Source: Victivallales bacterium (GTDB lineage: Bacteria; Verrucomicrobiota; Lentisphaeria; Victivallales; GWF2-38-69). Taken from it: a stretch of 64,000 bases of DNA. The stretch spans positions 1 through 64,000 of the forward strand of contig JAIPJT010000005.1 of the NCBI GenBank assembly GCA_021733985.1, given 5' to 3'. The notes under the pieces are model-generated. The model ran no database searches and was not told where the DNA came from. It saw only the letters and a list, made by a program, of their open reading frames with translations. A program made the translations under genes and the position numbers. Shown here in pieces: positions 28,280 through 37,348 of this stretch. Numbering within the stretch: the stretch's first letter is position 1; every line of letters starts with the position of its first letter.

Positions 28280-28327
28280 ATGTGCGGCAGGTTTTCCCTT
28301 CTTCATACACTTGACAGGCTTAAATAA
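28280..28327 (+). pseudogene. Remnant of an SRAP (YedK/HMCES) gene
   Basis: AAAGGAG at 28263-28269 precedes ATG at 28280, which opens MCGRFSLLHTLDRLK and then TAA. Met-Cys-Gly-Arg-Phe is the invariant SRAP start, in which Cys2 forms the DNA-protein crosslink at abasic sites. About seven further codons after the stop (IKLKEKIFG) could continue the family alignment, then similarity ends. The rest of the ~200-aa gene is missing, so this is a decayed or deleted copy next to umuDC, a common SOS neighbourhood. Confidence 0.65.
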
Positions 28328-28454
28328 AATTAAAAGAGAAAATATTCGGTAAACTATATTATTTTTTTTGCAAAATATTATAAATTTAGTTAACTGGAAA
28401 AAATACTATGTTCTTCTTATAATTTATACTGCATTTATAATTGGTTTTTGCTAC

Positions 28455-28485
28455 TTGTTACAGTTTATTCCGGATGTATTATAAT
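28455..28485 (+). promoter_or_regulatory. Candidate promoter of the GT4-GH13 operon
   Basis: TATAAT at 28480-28485 with TTACAG at 28458-28463 (16-bp spacing) or TTGTTA at 28455-28460 (19 bp), 63 bp before the glycosyltransferase start. Confidence 0.4.
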
Positions 28486-28548
28486 GGAAGATTTCGCTAT
28501 TGTTTTGATCTTGTAATACTTTTAAAAATCGGAAATTCTGCATAAACT

Positions 28549-29898
28549 ATGAATATAGCTCTTGTACATTTTAGAGTAGGAGAGACTGATGGTGTTTCTC
28601 TTGAAATGGATAAATGGAAAACTGCACTTGAAAGACTGGGACACAGGGTATATATGCTTGCGGGAAGTGAAGGGAAAAGCAAGGCCTATGTGATTCCCGA
28701 ATTACACTATAAGGGAAAAGTAAATAATAAAATAATTAAAAATGCATATAAAAAGCTTGAGGATTATAATTCTCAGCTGGAGTTAAAAAAAGAAGTCCGG
28801 GAGTATGCGTTCAGGATACAGGAAAAGGTAGAAGAGTTCCTGATTGATTATAATATTGATGTACTTGTTCCAAATAATATATGGTCGCTGGGGTGGGGGT
28901 TGCCGGCGGCTGTCGGGATATATAATGCAGTTAAAAACCGAAAAGTTAAATGCGTTGCCCACAACCATGACTTCTACTGGGAAAGGGATAAATATTCGAA
29001 TCCGACCTGTAACTGCATACAGAAAATGCTTGATAATTTTTGTCCCCCTGAAGATCCGCTGATAAAAAATGTGACGATCAATAATATTGCTAAAAGGGAA
29101 TTAAAAAAAAGGAAGGGCGTAGATGCTGAAGTTGTACCGAATGTCTTTGATTTCAAGGCTCCATTATGGAAAAGAGACGAATACAATCAGGATTTCAGGG
29201 AAAATATTGGAGTGGAGGAAAATGATATCCTGATTTTACAGGCTACAAGAATAACAGAGCGAAAAGCAATAGAACTTGCCATTGACTTTACAGGAGAATT
29301 GGCCAGACCGAGAAACCTTGAGAAACTTAACTCTGAGGGGCTTTATGACGAAAGAGCTTTTACTGAACAAAGCAATATCGTATTTGTTATGGCGGGCATG
29401 GCTGAAACGCAGCAGGGATACATAGAAAAGCTTAATGCTAAAGCAGCTTCTTATAATATTAAAATTTTATATGTAAACGATGTTATCGAACATTCCAGAT
29501 GCACTGTTAACGGAAGAAAATGCTATTCTCTCTGGGATGCCTACGCACATGCGGATTTTGTAACATACCCAAGCATATTAGAAGGCTGGGGAAACCAGTT
29601 TTTAGAAGCTGTATTTGCCAAGAAACCTGTCCTTGTATATGAATATCCGGTTTTTGTGACTGATATCAAAAATAAAGGTTTTGAAATCGTTTCTCTCGGA
29701 AGCAGACATACAATAGATGAGAAGGGCCTGGTAAAAGTAGAAAAGGGCAGAATCAAAAACGCAGCCGCGAAAGCCCTGAAGCTTCTTACAGATTCACAGA
29801 AAAGGGGAAAAACAGTTGAACATAATTTTGCTGTTTGTGACAGGTACTATTCCTATGAAAGGCTTGAGGCAATTTTAAATAAAATTTTTAAAGGATAA
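28549..29898 (+). CDS. Glycosyltransferase, GT4-like (GT-B fold)
   Basis: A 449-aa retaining glycosyltransferase. The N-terminal Rossmann half starts MNIALVHFRVGETDGVSLEMDKWK, and the donor half shows the E-x7-E motif E345/E353 in YPSILEGWGNQFLEA. It has no membrane segment. It is 6 bp upstream of a GH13 sugar phosphorylase gene, so the two probably act on the same small glycoside. The N-terminal wording resembles enzymes for mannosylglucosylglycerate-type compatible solutes as I remember them; this is tentative, and sucrose- or glucosylglycerate-related chemistry is equally open. Confidence 0.8.
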   Translation: MNIALVHFRVGETDGVSLEMDKWKTALERLGHRVYMLAGSEGKSKAYVIPELHYKGKVNNKIIKNAYKKLEDYNSQLELKKEVREYAFRIQEKVEEFLIDYNIDVLVPNNIWSLGWGLPAAVGIYNAVKNRKVKCVAHNHDFYWERDKYSNPTCNCIQKMLDNFCPPEDPLIKNVTINNIAKRELKKRKGVDAEVVPNVFDFKAPLWKRDEYNQDFRENIGVEENDILILQATRITERKAIELAIDFTGELARPRNLEKLNSEGLYDERAFTEQSNIVFVMAGMAETQQGYIEKLNAKAASYNIKILYVNDVIEHSRCTVNGRKCYSLWDAYAHADFVTYPSILEGWGNQFLEAVFAKKPVLVYEYPVFVTDIKNKGFEIVSLGSRHTIDEKGLVKVEKGRIKNAAAKALKLLTDSQKRGKTVEHNFAVCDRYYSYERLEAILNKIFKG

Positions 29899-29904
29899 AA
29901 TTCG

Positions 29905-31641
29905 ATGTTTATCAACAGGAATAATGAACTGAAGATAAGGGAAAAATTAAACTCTCTGTTCGGTAAAAAGGGAGACCGGATATATAAAAGAATTGAATTG
30001 CTTTTGGAAAGACACAGAAATACAGCGGCCGCAGAACATGAACCGGACAAGTGGGTGGACGAGAAAGATGTATTTCTAATTACATATGGGGACAATATCA
30101 GGAATGACTACGACAACCCTCTTAAAACATTGCATGATTTTTTAAAGAATAATGCTAAGGATATTATAGAGTTTGTACATATTCTACCTTTTTATCCGTT
30201 TTCTTCTGATGACGGCTTTTCTGTTATAGATTATTTTAAAGTAAATCCTGAACTGGGCGACTGGGATGACCTAAACAGAATGTCTAAAGATTTTAAACTG
30301 ATGTTTGATGCTGTTATAAATCATATTTCTGCTCAAAGCGAATGGTTTCAGGGGTATTTAAAAGGCAGTCCGCAGTATATTGACTATTTTATTGAAACAG
30401 AATATTCTACTGAACTTTCTAAGGTTTTCAGGCCGAGAGCACTTCCTCTATTGACAGAATTTGATACATCCCGGGGTAAAAAAAAGGTCTGGACTACATT
30501 CAGTGAGGATCAGATCGATTTAAATTATAAATCTGAAGAAGTATTCCTGAAAATATTAGAACTCCTGCTGTTTTACATAAGGATGGGTGCGAAGGCAATA
30601 AGGCTTGACGCTATCGGTTTTATGTGGAAAGAAATCGGTACAAGCTGCATACACCTGCCTCAGACACACAAAGCAATTCAGCTTTTTCGTGATATATTTG
30701 ATATTGCCGCGCCGGAAACAATTATTATTACTGAAACAAATGTCCCTCATAAAGAAAACATAAGCTACTTCGGGGAAGGTGGAAATGAGGCACAGATGGT
30801 TTATCAGTTCCCTCTGCCGCCGCTTGTATTGTTCTCTATGATCACAGGTAATGCTAAATATCTAATGGAATGGGCCGCCGGATTAACTTTGGATTCTGAC
30901 AGGACAACATATTTTAATTTTCTCGCTTCTCATGACGGAATCGGTGTTGTGCCTACTCACGGGATCCTTTCTGATATGGAAAGAGAATTAATGATAAACC
31001 ATGTTAAAGATAATGGCGGTTATGTCTCATGCAAAATTAAAGAGGACGGAACTGAAATACCCTATGAATTAAATATAAACTTTTTTGATGCTGTATCTAA
31101 AAAAAGTGAGTCCGAGGAAGTCAATATAGACAGATTTATCTGTTCACAGGCTATACTGCTGTCACAAATTGGGGTTCCGGCGATTTATATACACAGCCTG
31201 CTGGGATCCCGCAACTACACCGAAGGGGTAAACAGGACGGGAAGATACAGATCTATAAACCGTGAAAAAATTTCAGAAGAGGATTTTAAAGAGCAGCTGA
31301 ATGATTTTACTTCTGTAAGGTACAGGGTCTTTAAAAGGTATAAAAAATTAATAAAAATAAGGAAAAAAGAAAAAGCCTTCCACCCGAACTCACTGCAGAG
31401 GACAATCAGACTTGACGACAGAGTCTTCTCTATAGTCAGAGGAGCTAAAGATAACTGTGTGATAGTGCTAAATAATGTTTCATCCGATAAAGTTTCGTTG
31501 AAAATTAATCTGCAGGATATAATATTAAGTGAAGGTACTTACAGAGATTTAATTTCTGACGTGGAACTTAGTTCCCGAAACAGTGAACTCTTTATTATTC
31601 TGCACCCATACCAGGCTGTATGGCTGAAACATCGTAATTAA
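29905..31641 (+). CDS. GH13 (subfamily 18-like) sugar phosphorylase
   Basis: A 578-aa enzyme of the sucrose / glucosylglycerate phosphorylase type, which cleaves an alpha-glucoside with phosphate to give glucose 1-phosphate. Catalytic set: nucleophile D235 (IRLDAIGF), acid/base E277 (ITETNVP) and D344 (LASHDGIG). The barrel start shows VHILPFYPFSSDDGFSVIDY, characteristic of this subfamily. Its exact substrate cannot be read from the sequence. Translationally close to the GT4 gene and followed 28 bp later by the AsmA-like gene. Confidence 0.88.
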   Translation: MFINRNNELKIREKLNSLFGKKGDRIYKRIELLLERHRNTAAAEHEPDKWVDEKDVFLITYGDNIRNDYDNPLKTLHDFLKNNAKDIIEFVHILPFYPFSSDDGFSVIDYFKVNPELGDWDDLNRMSKDFKLMFDAVINHISAQSEWFQGYLKGSPQYIDYFIETEYSTELSKVFRPRALPLLTEFDTSRGKKKVWTTFSEDQIDLNYKSEEVFLKILELLLFYIRMGAKAIRLDAIGFMWKEIGTSCIHLPQTHKAIQLFRDIFDIAAPETIIITETNVPHKENISYFGEGGNEAQMVYQFPLPPLVLFSMITGNAKYLMEWAAGLTLDSDRTTYFNFLASHDGIGVVPTHGILSDMERELMINHVKDNGGYVSCKIKEDGTEIPYELNINFFDAVSKKSESEEVNIDRFICSQAILLSQIGVPAIYIHSLLGSRNYTEGVNRTGRYRSINREKISEEDFKEQLNDFTSVRYRVFKRYKKLIKIRKKEKAFHPNSLQRTIRLDDRVFSIVRGAKDNCVIVLNNVSSDKVSLKINLQDIILSEGTYRDLISDVELSSRNSELFIILHPYQAVWLKHRN

Positions 31642-31669
31642 AAAAAACAAAATATAGGATGAATTTTGC

Positions 31670-34600
31670 ATGGCAAGAAAAATAAGATTTATAGCTGCAA
31701 TAATAATACTCATACTGGTTATTTATAATTTTGCTACGAGTGAATATTGTATAAAAAACTTTGTCATTCCGTACATCGCAGAGGCAAATAATTCGAAAAT
31801 TAATGTTAGGGAAATTAATATTTCAGTAATAAATTCCTCGGCCGAAATAGAAGGACTGAATTACCAGACAAAAAACTTCAGGCTTTCAACAGAAACTGTA
31901 GATATAAAAACAAGTTTATGGGATTTGATTTTTAACCGTAAAATCTCCGTTAAGAAATTAAACCTGAAAAACTCTAATATTATTGCTGATATTTCACCAT
32001 CCGACGTTAAAAGTTCTAAAAGCAGAATTAAAGCTCCCGGTAAAGGGAAAGCCGCTGCTGCCGCCGGTGAAAACAAATCTTATTCGGTTTCACTTAAGAA
32101 CATTGATATTAAAAATCTGAATCTAAAAATTAAAAACGGGGAAACCGTTACAAAAATAAACGACCTGAATTTGACTATACCTGATATCCGCCCTGGAAAA
32201 GAAAGTAAAATTGATTTAGACAGTAATATTTTAATTCAAAGCGGCAAAAAATCTTTCAAAGGGTTCCTGAAAAGCAAAACGACTCTTACAGTTGATAAGA
32301 AACTTGTACCGGTAGATATTGTTTCAAAGTCAATTCTCGAGTTCGGAGTTAATAAAATACCTTTAACTATACGGTTGGATACTGATAAACACAGAGCTTT
32401 TGTCCTAAATATAAGTTTAGAAAATATTGATGTTGAACCTGTAGCCTCTGCTTTAATTCCGGGAAAATACGGGGGTACTATAGGGGGAATCAAAAAAATT
32501 TATGTCAGGTTAAAAGGGAAAAATATTGATAATATTTTAAACAACTACAACCGGATTCAGTCTGTTTTTACAGTCAAAGGTTTGGATTTGAACAATAAAG
32601 GCCTTTTTTCTGTAAAAAGTGAAATGCTTAATTCTGAGTGTGATTTATCTGCGGTTATGAAGGGTAATATTATCCCGAAAAAAATCAAAATAAAAAATTT
32701 AAACGCTGAGTATCAGAATAAAAAAAAGAAATTTGCTATAAACAATTTTAACTTAAAGCTCAATAAAAAGGGGAAGGGGAAAGCAAAAGCTGTCCTGAAT
32801 ACGAAGTTTAAATATAAAAAAGGTTACAGTAAAATTTCCGGTTCCGCTGCAGGAGATATTAATCTTGTCTGCAACGATATAACTATGCCGAGAAAAATAT
32901 CTTCAAACATTACCTTTCATGTCGACGGTAAATTTATGCCGTTGAAAGTGTTATATAAAAATGACTTTTATAGCGAAAACATTTTTCTTGTTTTAAGGAA
33001 ATTTGAACTGAAGTCGTTCAGAATTTTATTACCTGAAAATATTTCTAACATGAACGCCAGATTTGAAAAAGTAACTGTTAATATTAAGGGTAAAGGGAAA
33101 AATGCCTTAACCTCCTATAGAAAAAATAGCGGTAAAGCACTTGATACAACTGTTAGCTTTAAAGATATTGAATTCGGTAAAAAAGGTAAATACTCCGGCT
33201 CCGTTTCAAAAATGAATATTGCTATGAATCTTGATGACATAATAAATAAGAAATATTATCTGAACAAATTAAAGATCGTTAAGCCTGAAGCTGTCATAAT
33301 ACAGGAAAAAACAAACCGAAATAAAAGGAAACCGAACGTAATACAGAAACCCGGCCGGGAAAAAGTAAAAACTGCCAAGAAAGCTAAAAGATTCGACATT
33401 GATATAAAAAATATTTCAGTTACTGAAGGTAAGTTGAAAGTTAACGGAAGGAAAAAATTGGTTCTTTCTGATTTTATATTTACTTCAAAACAGATTAAAA
33501 CTGACAAATTAAGCAGGTTTAAGGTATTGTTTGATTATACTCTAAATCAAAGACTGAAAGGTAATATAAATGCAAACAATTACATACTTTTAAAACCTGC
33601 ACTTCTGCCTGAAAAACTTAATTCCGATTTAACTGTTAAGACCGGACAAAAGTTAAGTAAATCGACAATCAGTTTTAACTGTAGAAAAACTGATAAAGAG
33701 AACATCTCATATAAAACTAAAGCAGAAATAAATAAACTTGCTCTCGGGCCTTTTATGAGAGTTTTTGCTGCGCCACCATATGATAAGACAAAAGTTTTTC
33801 TGGATAAACTTCAGGTTAAACTAAACGGTACAGATATTGCCGACTATAAAAAATCCAACGGCAATATACAGGGGAAATTGAGCAAAATTACTCTCCCTGT
33901 TGAACTAAAGGGTGATGATGCTGTGCAGACTCTTTTCTTACCCTTAAGGTTTATTGCCGAACTTGCCAACCGTACCAGACTTAAATTTGTTTCAAAAAAA
34001 GTTGCAAATGCTATGATAAAAATTGATAACGCTTTTAATCATAAAAAAAGAATCAATTTTAAGAAAGGGAATATAAATATCTCATTTGATAACGGCCTGA
34101 TGAAAATTAATGAATTTGAGTTTTTCGGAGATAACGTTAATCCGGTATCCGAAATTAAATCAGAAGGAAGTTTAAACTTTAACTCTCAGGCTGTTAGTCT
34201 GAACACTGAGACAATTTTTGCCGGTTTGAAAATACCGCTGAGCATTAAAGGGACAATAAAAAAGCCAAAGACTGATAATGCTGAACTTATGCAGCTATTT
34301 GTTCAGAAAAATGTTGAAACAATAACTAAAACAGGGATGGATATCAATGATACTGTCAATGAGACAATTAATAACATTAAAGAACAGAAATATGATGTAT
34401 TGCTGAAAAATATCCCCAAAATAGACAGCAGTGAAAGTTACAGCACACAGAAGACTGAAAGTAAAAGCAAGATTGATAATTCAGTCAGCAAACTGTCCGG
34501 GATTCTTAATCAGCTGAAAAACAGCGGAAAAACACAGAAAAAGAGCAATGTCCGCAGGGATGACAAGCTTATAAAGACCCTGGGGAATATGATTAATTCT

Positions 34601-34999
34601 TCAAAAAAAGAAAAGTCTGAAAAAAAATCTTCTCAAAATATGTTAAAAGAATTAGAAAAAATAGAAAAATCCTCAAAAAAAACAGGAAAGGGCAGGGTAT
34701 CAGCAGATGAACTGATGAAAGAACTTGAAACTGCTGTGAATAAGAAAAGCTCCTCCGGAAAATCCGCAGACAAAACTGATAATTTAGTTAAGCATATATC
34801 AGACGTTCTAAAAAAAGCTGAAAGCTCTAATAAAAAATCTGTGGAAAACGAAGACAGTAAAAATAAAAAACCGGAAAAAGAACTTTTAAATTTATTAAAT
34901 AATAAAGCTGATAAAAGAAATATTGACATGGATAAAGAAACTTTGGAAAAATCCGGCAAAGGAAATATTAGCAATGAACTGGAAGGGCTTCTTAATTAG
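31670..34999 (+). CDS. Large AsmA/DUF748-like envelope protein with repetitive C-tail
   Basis: A 1109-aa protein with one N-terminal membrane helix (residues about 5-22) and a long beta-rich region typical of AsmA-family or TamB-like bridge proteins (repeated I-K-N-L-N and V-K-K-L-N-L-K-N strands), probably anchored in the inner membrane and spanning the periplasm to aid lipid or outer-membrane protein traffic. The last ~190 residues are a Lys/Ser-rich disordered tail with about seven short leucine-rich helices (KLSGILNQLKN, LIKTLGNMIN, MLKELEKIEK, ELMKELETAVN, LVKHISDVLKK, ELLNLLNN, ELEGLLN). The tail is unusual for the family. Placement after the phosphorylase gene suggests co-transcription but not a shared function. 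Confidence 0.75.
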   Translation: MARKIRFIAAIIILILVIYNFATSEYCIKNFVIPYIAEANNSKINVREINISVINSSAEIEGLNYQTKNFRLSTETVDIKTSLWDLIFNRKISVKKLNLKNSNIIADISPSDVKSSKSRIKAPGKGKAAAAAGENKSYSVSLKNIDIKNLNLKIKNGETVTKINDLNLTIPDIRPGKESKIDLDSNILIQSGKKSFKGFLKSKTTLTVDKKLVPVDIVSKSILEFGVNKIPLTIRLDTDKHRAFVLNISLENIDVEPVASALIPGKYGGTIGGIKKIYVRLKGKNIDNILNNYNRIQSVFTVKGLDLNNKGLFSVKSEMLNSECDLSAVMKGNIIPKKIKIKNLNAEYQNKKKKFAINNFNLKLNKKGKGKAKAVLNTKFKYKKGYSKISGSAAGDINLVCNDITMPRKISSNITFHVDGKFMPLKVLYKNDFYSENIFLVLRKFELKSFRILLPENISNMNARFEKVTVNIKGKGKNALTSYRKNSGKALDTTVSFKDIEFGKKGKYSGSVSKMNIAMNLDDIINKKYYLNKLKIVKPEAVIIQEKTNRNKRKPNVIQKPGREKVKTAKKAKRFDIDIKNISVTEGKLKVNGRKKLVLSDFIFTSKQIKTDKLSRFKVLFDYTLNQRLKGNINANNYILLKPALLPEKLNSDLTVKTGQKLSKSTISFNCRKTDKENISYKTKAEINKLALGPFMRVFAAPPYDKTKVFLDKLQVKLNGTDIADYKKSNGNIQGKLSKITLPVELKGDDAVQTLFLPLRFIAELANRTRLKFVSKKVANAMIKIDNAFNHKKRINFKKGNINISFDNGLMKINEFEFFGDNVNPVSEIKSEGSLNFNSQAVSLNTETIFAGLKIPLSIKGTIKKPKTDNAELMQLFVQKNVETITKTGMDINDTVNETINNIKEQKYDVLLKNIPKIDSSESYSTQKTESKSKIDNSVSKLSGILNQLKNSGKTQKKSNVRRDDKLIKTLGNMINSSKKEKSEKKSSQNMLKELEKIEKSSKKTGKGRVSADELMKELETAVNKKSSSGKSADKTDNLVKHISDVLKKAESSNKKSVENEDSKNKKPEKELLNLLNNKADKRNIDMDKETLEKSGKGNISNELEGLLN

Positions 35000-35006
35000 A
35001 GCTGAT

Positions 35007-35021
35007 CTTCGTATGACGAAG
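35007..35021 (+). terminator. Weak hairpin after the AsmA-like gene
   Basis: CTTCG-TATGA-CGAAG followed by TTTAATCTTATTT, 8 bp beyond the stop codon. A short stem and imperfect T-run make it a weak terminator candidate. Confidence 0.35.
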
Positions 35022-35044
35022 TTTAATCTTATTTGTAACAAACT

Positions 35045-35072
35045 GGTAGGGCGCGATCTCAGAGCGCACCGT
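35045..35072. repeat. GC-rich palindromic intergenic element
   Basis: GGTAGGGCGCG-ATCTCAGA-GCGCACC forms a GCGC/GCGC-centred hairpin that stands out in AT-rich DNA. It resembles REP-like GGGCGxG...CxCGCC palindromes that I recall from PVC-group genomes; only one copy is in this window. Confidence 0.4.
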
Positions 35073-35133
35073 GAATAAAGCACCGTTTATAAATGTTTTA
35101 TATTTTTACAATCAAGTAAAAAATTTACCCTGA

Positions 35134-35139
35134 TATAAT
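35134..35139 (+). promoter_or_regulatory. Extended -10 element before the Bcr/CflA gene
   Basis: TGATATAAT is a TGN extended -10 (TATAAT at 35134-35139), 26 bp before the ATG at 35166. No good -35 is visible, as expected for extended -10 promoters. Confidence 0.4.
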
Positions 35140-35165
35140 AATTGATGTTTCAGGGGAGAGCTTAT

Positions 35166-36407
35166 ATGGAAAAGTCAATAAAGTTAACAATCGCGATCAG
35201 TTTAATGTTTGCTTCCTTCGGGCAGATAGCATCAGACCTGTATCTCCCTTCACTTCCTCATATTACCGTAGATCTGCATACCACGAGGGAGCTTGTTCAA
35301 CTCACCGTAACCTGTTTTATGATTACATATTGTCTCGCGAGACTGTTCTACGGGCCGTTTTCTGACGGGGTGGGAAGAAAGAAACCGTTGATTATAGGAT
35401 TTGTTTTGACTCTGATTGGTTCATTTATATGTCTAATTGCTAAGGATATTTATATATTGATGGCGGGAAGGCTGCTGCAGGGAGCAGGCGCAGCGGCCGG
35501 TTCTGTTCTTACAGGGGCTATTCTGAGAGATATGCTTGAAGGGAAGCAGCTTTCAAAATTTATATCATACTTTGCTGTAATCAATATCATATTTGTTGCT
35601 GCGGCTCCTTTAGCCGGAGGTTATTTACAGGCTTACTTTAACTGGCGTTCCACTTTTTTTACTTTGTTTTTATATACTATGGTGATTTTGATAATTACAG
35701 TCTTTATTTTTCCCGAAACTAACCGGAAAAGAGATAAAAAGCACATACAGATCACAGGGATCGGTAAGAATATAAAGGTTTTATTAAGCAGTAAACAGTT
35801 TATTGGATATGTTATAATGGTAATGGCCGGATATACTTCAGTCCTGGCATGGCTGACTTCGGGGACTATTATTTTACAGAAACAGCTTCAATATTCACCG
35901 GTTCAATTTGGCTGGTTCGCATTACTGGGCGGACTGGCGTTCTGTGTTGCTTCATTTATGAATGCGAAAATTGTAATGAAAATAAAAAATAGGAACCTTG
36001 TTTTGTTTGGAACATTACTGATGTTTTTAGCGGGTCTGATTTTTCTGCTGACGGCTCTTTTCAGAATATTAAACATTTACAGTGTAATGATCCCGGTAAT
36101 TATTTTTTCTTTTGGTAACGGCTTTATTTTTCCAAATTCATTTTCCGGTGCGTTGAATCCATTCGCGGAACAGGCAGGTTTTGCGTCTGCCATTTTGAGT
36201 TCAATGCAGATTCTTGGCGGAGTAATAGGCAGTGCTCTTGTAGCCACTTTGCCCTGGAGGAGTATTTTATCGTTAGGTTTTATTGTTACAGCCTGCGGTG
36301 TGATTCAGATATTGACTATTTTATCTGTTAATAGAAGATTCAGAATTAAAATATTTTTGTTTTTCTATGGAAAAAGAGTAAGTAAAGCTGCCGCTAAAAG
36401 TATTTAG
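35166..36407 (+). CDS. MFS exporter, Bcr/CflA family (12 TMS)
   Basis: A 413-aa inner-membrane drug-type efflux protein. QIASDLYLPSLPHI in TM1 is the Bcr/CflA signature, motif A reads GPFSDGVGRKKPL, and RLLQGAGAAAGSVL follows in TM4. I chose the ATG at 35166 because GGGGAG lies 8 bases upstream; an in-frame TTG at 35142 would add 8 residues but overlaps the promoter. Substrate unknown. Single gene. Confidence 0.92.
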   Translation: MEKSIKLTIAISLMFASFGQIASDLYLPSLPHITVDLHTTRELVQLTVTCFMITYCLARLFYGPFSDGVGRKKPLIIGFVLTLIGSFICLIAKDIYILMAGRLLQGAGAAAGSVLTGAILRDMLEGKQLSKFISYFAVINIIFVAAAPLAGGYLQAYFNWRSTFFTLFLYTMVILIITVFIFPETNRKRDKKHIQITGIGKNIKVLLSSKQFIGYVIMVMAGYTSVLAWLTSGTIILQKQLQYSPVQFGWFALLGGLAFCVASFMNAKIVMKIKNRNLVLFGTLLMFLAGLIFLLTALFRILNIYSVMIPVIIFSFGNGFIFPNSFSGALNPFAEQAGFASAILSSMQILGGVIGSALVATLPWRSILSLGFIVTACGVIQILTILSVNRRFRIKIFLFFYGKRVSKAAAKSI

Positions 36408-36529
36408 ATAACAAAGTTGCAAATTTTCGTAAAATTCAAAATTTTATACAGTTTGTCTATGTTGTATGGCATGTTAAGAAAAAGTTTGAGAAATTATTTT
36501 AGTGTAACAATTAATTGAGGAATACATGT

Positions 36530-37348
36530 ATGACTGACAGTTGTGAAAAACCTAAATTCAGTTACAGGAAAATTGGTTCAGGTCCGAAAAAAATTATATG
36601 TATACACGGTTTCGGCGCATCCTGTAAAACATTTAACGATATAGTTCCTTTTTTTGGTAATAATTATGAAATTTACTTAATAGATTTGATAGGCTTCGGA
36701 AATTCAGAATTTATAAAGGGCTGGGAATATACAATTGAAAACCAGATGAAACTGTTATATGCTTTCATTAAAGAAAAGAAATTAAACGGAGTTACGCTTG
36801 TAGGGCACTCATACGGCGGCGGTATAGTTCTTCTTCTTCTCAATTTACTGAGGGAAAAAGGAGAAGAAAATTTAGTAAGTAATGCAGTACTGATAGGACC
36901 GGCATGCTACCCCCAGAATATACCCTTTTTTATCAGAATTCCGGCTAAGCATCCACTGTTATATAAACTTGTTATTTTTCTTATACCGAAAAGAATACTC
37001 GCTAGATCTATGCTGCAAAAACTTTATATAAATAAAGATTTGATTGATAAAGATAAAATAAACCGTTATGCGGGTTTCTTTAAAAAAAGTGATAATATTA
37101 ATGCATTAATAAGAACTGCTCAGAATATAGTACCGAAAAACGTAGACGAGTTTGTTGAAAAAATTAAGCATATAAATATAAGAACCCTGATAATCTGGGG
37201 CGAAAAAGACTTTATCATAAAAAAGAATAATATTTTACGGCTTAATAATGAAATCGAAGGTTCAAAACTGAAAATAATAAAAGGCTGTGCGCATGTTGTG
37301 CAGGAGGAAAAACCGGAAACAGTCTCTTCCGAAATAAAAAAACTATGA
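36530..37348 (+). CDS. Alpha/beta-hydrolase
   Basis: A 272-aa hydrolase of the MhpC/esterase-like group. The oxyanion region is IICIHGFGASCKT, the nucleophile elbow GHSYGG with S94, and the acid and base are the Asp of WGEKDFII and the His of GCAHVVQEEKP. It has no signal peptide. The ATG at 36530 is preferred (GAGG 9 bases upstream) over an in-frame TTG at 36515. The stop overlaps the AmrS start (ATGA), so it is the first gene of the AmmeMemoRadiSam operon; its substrate is unknown. Confidence 0.88.
   Translation: MTDSCEKPKFSYRKIGSGPKKIICIHGFGASCKTFNDIVPFFGNNYEIYLIDLIGFGNSEFIKGWEYTIENQMKLLYAFIKEKKLNGVTLVGHSYGGGIVLLLLNLLREKGEENLVSNAVLIGPACYPQNIPFFIRIPAKHPLLYKLVIFLIPKRILARSMLQKLYINKDLIDKDKINRYAGFFKKSDNINALIRTAQNIVPKNVDEFVEKIKHINIRTLIIWGEKDFIIKKNNILRLNNEIEGSKLKIIKGCAHVVQEEKPETVSSEIKKL

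Larger units (their letters stand above)
28118..28548. other. Intergenic region with an SRAP remnant
   Basis: A 431-bp gap between umuD (leftward) and the glycosyltransferase gene (rightward). It holds a broken SRAP gene start at 28280 and a candidate promoter at 28455-28485, both described separately. The remainder is AT-rich, with a tiny GGGAT-AA-ATCCC hairpin at 28204-28215 followed by five T. Confidence 0.5.

Noticed and set aside
36408..36470. AAATTTT...AAAATTT stem after the Bcr/CflA gene
   Set aside because: Purely A/T stem that would not be stable.
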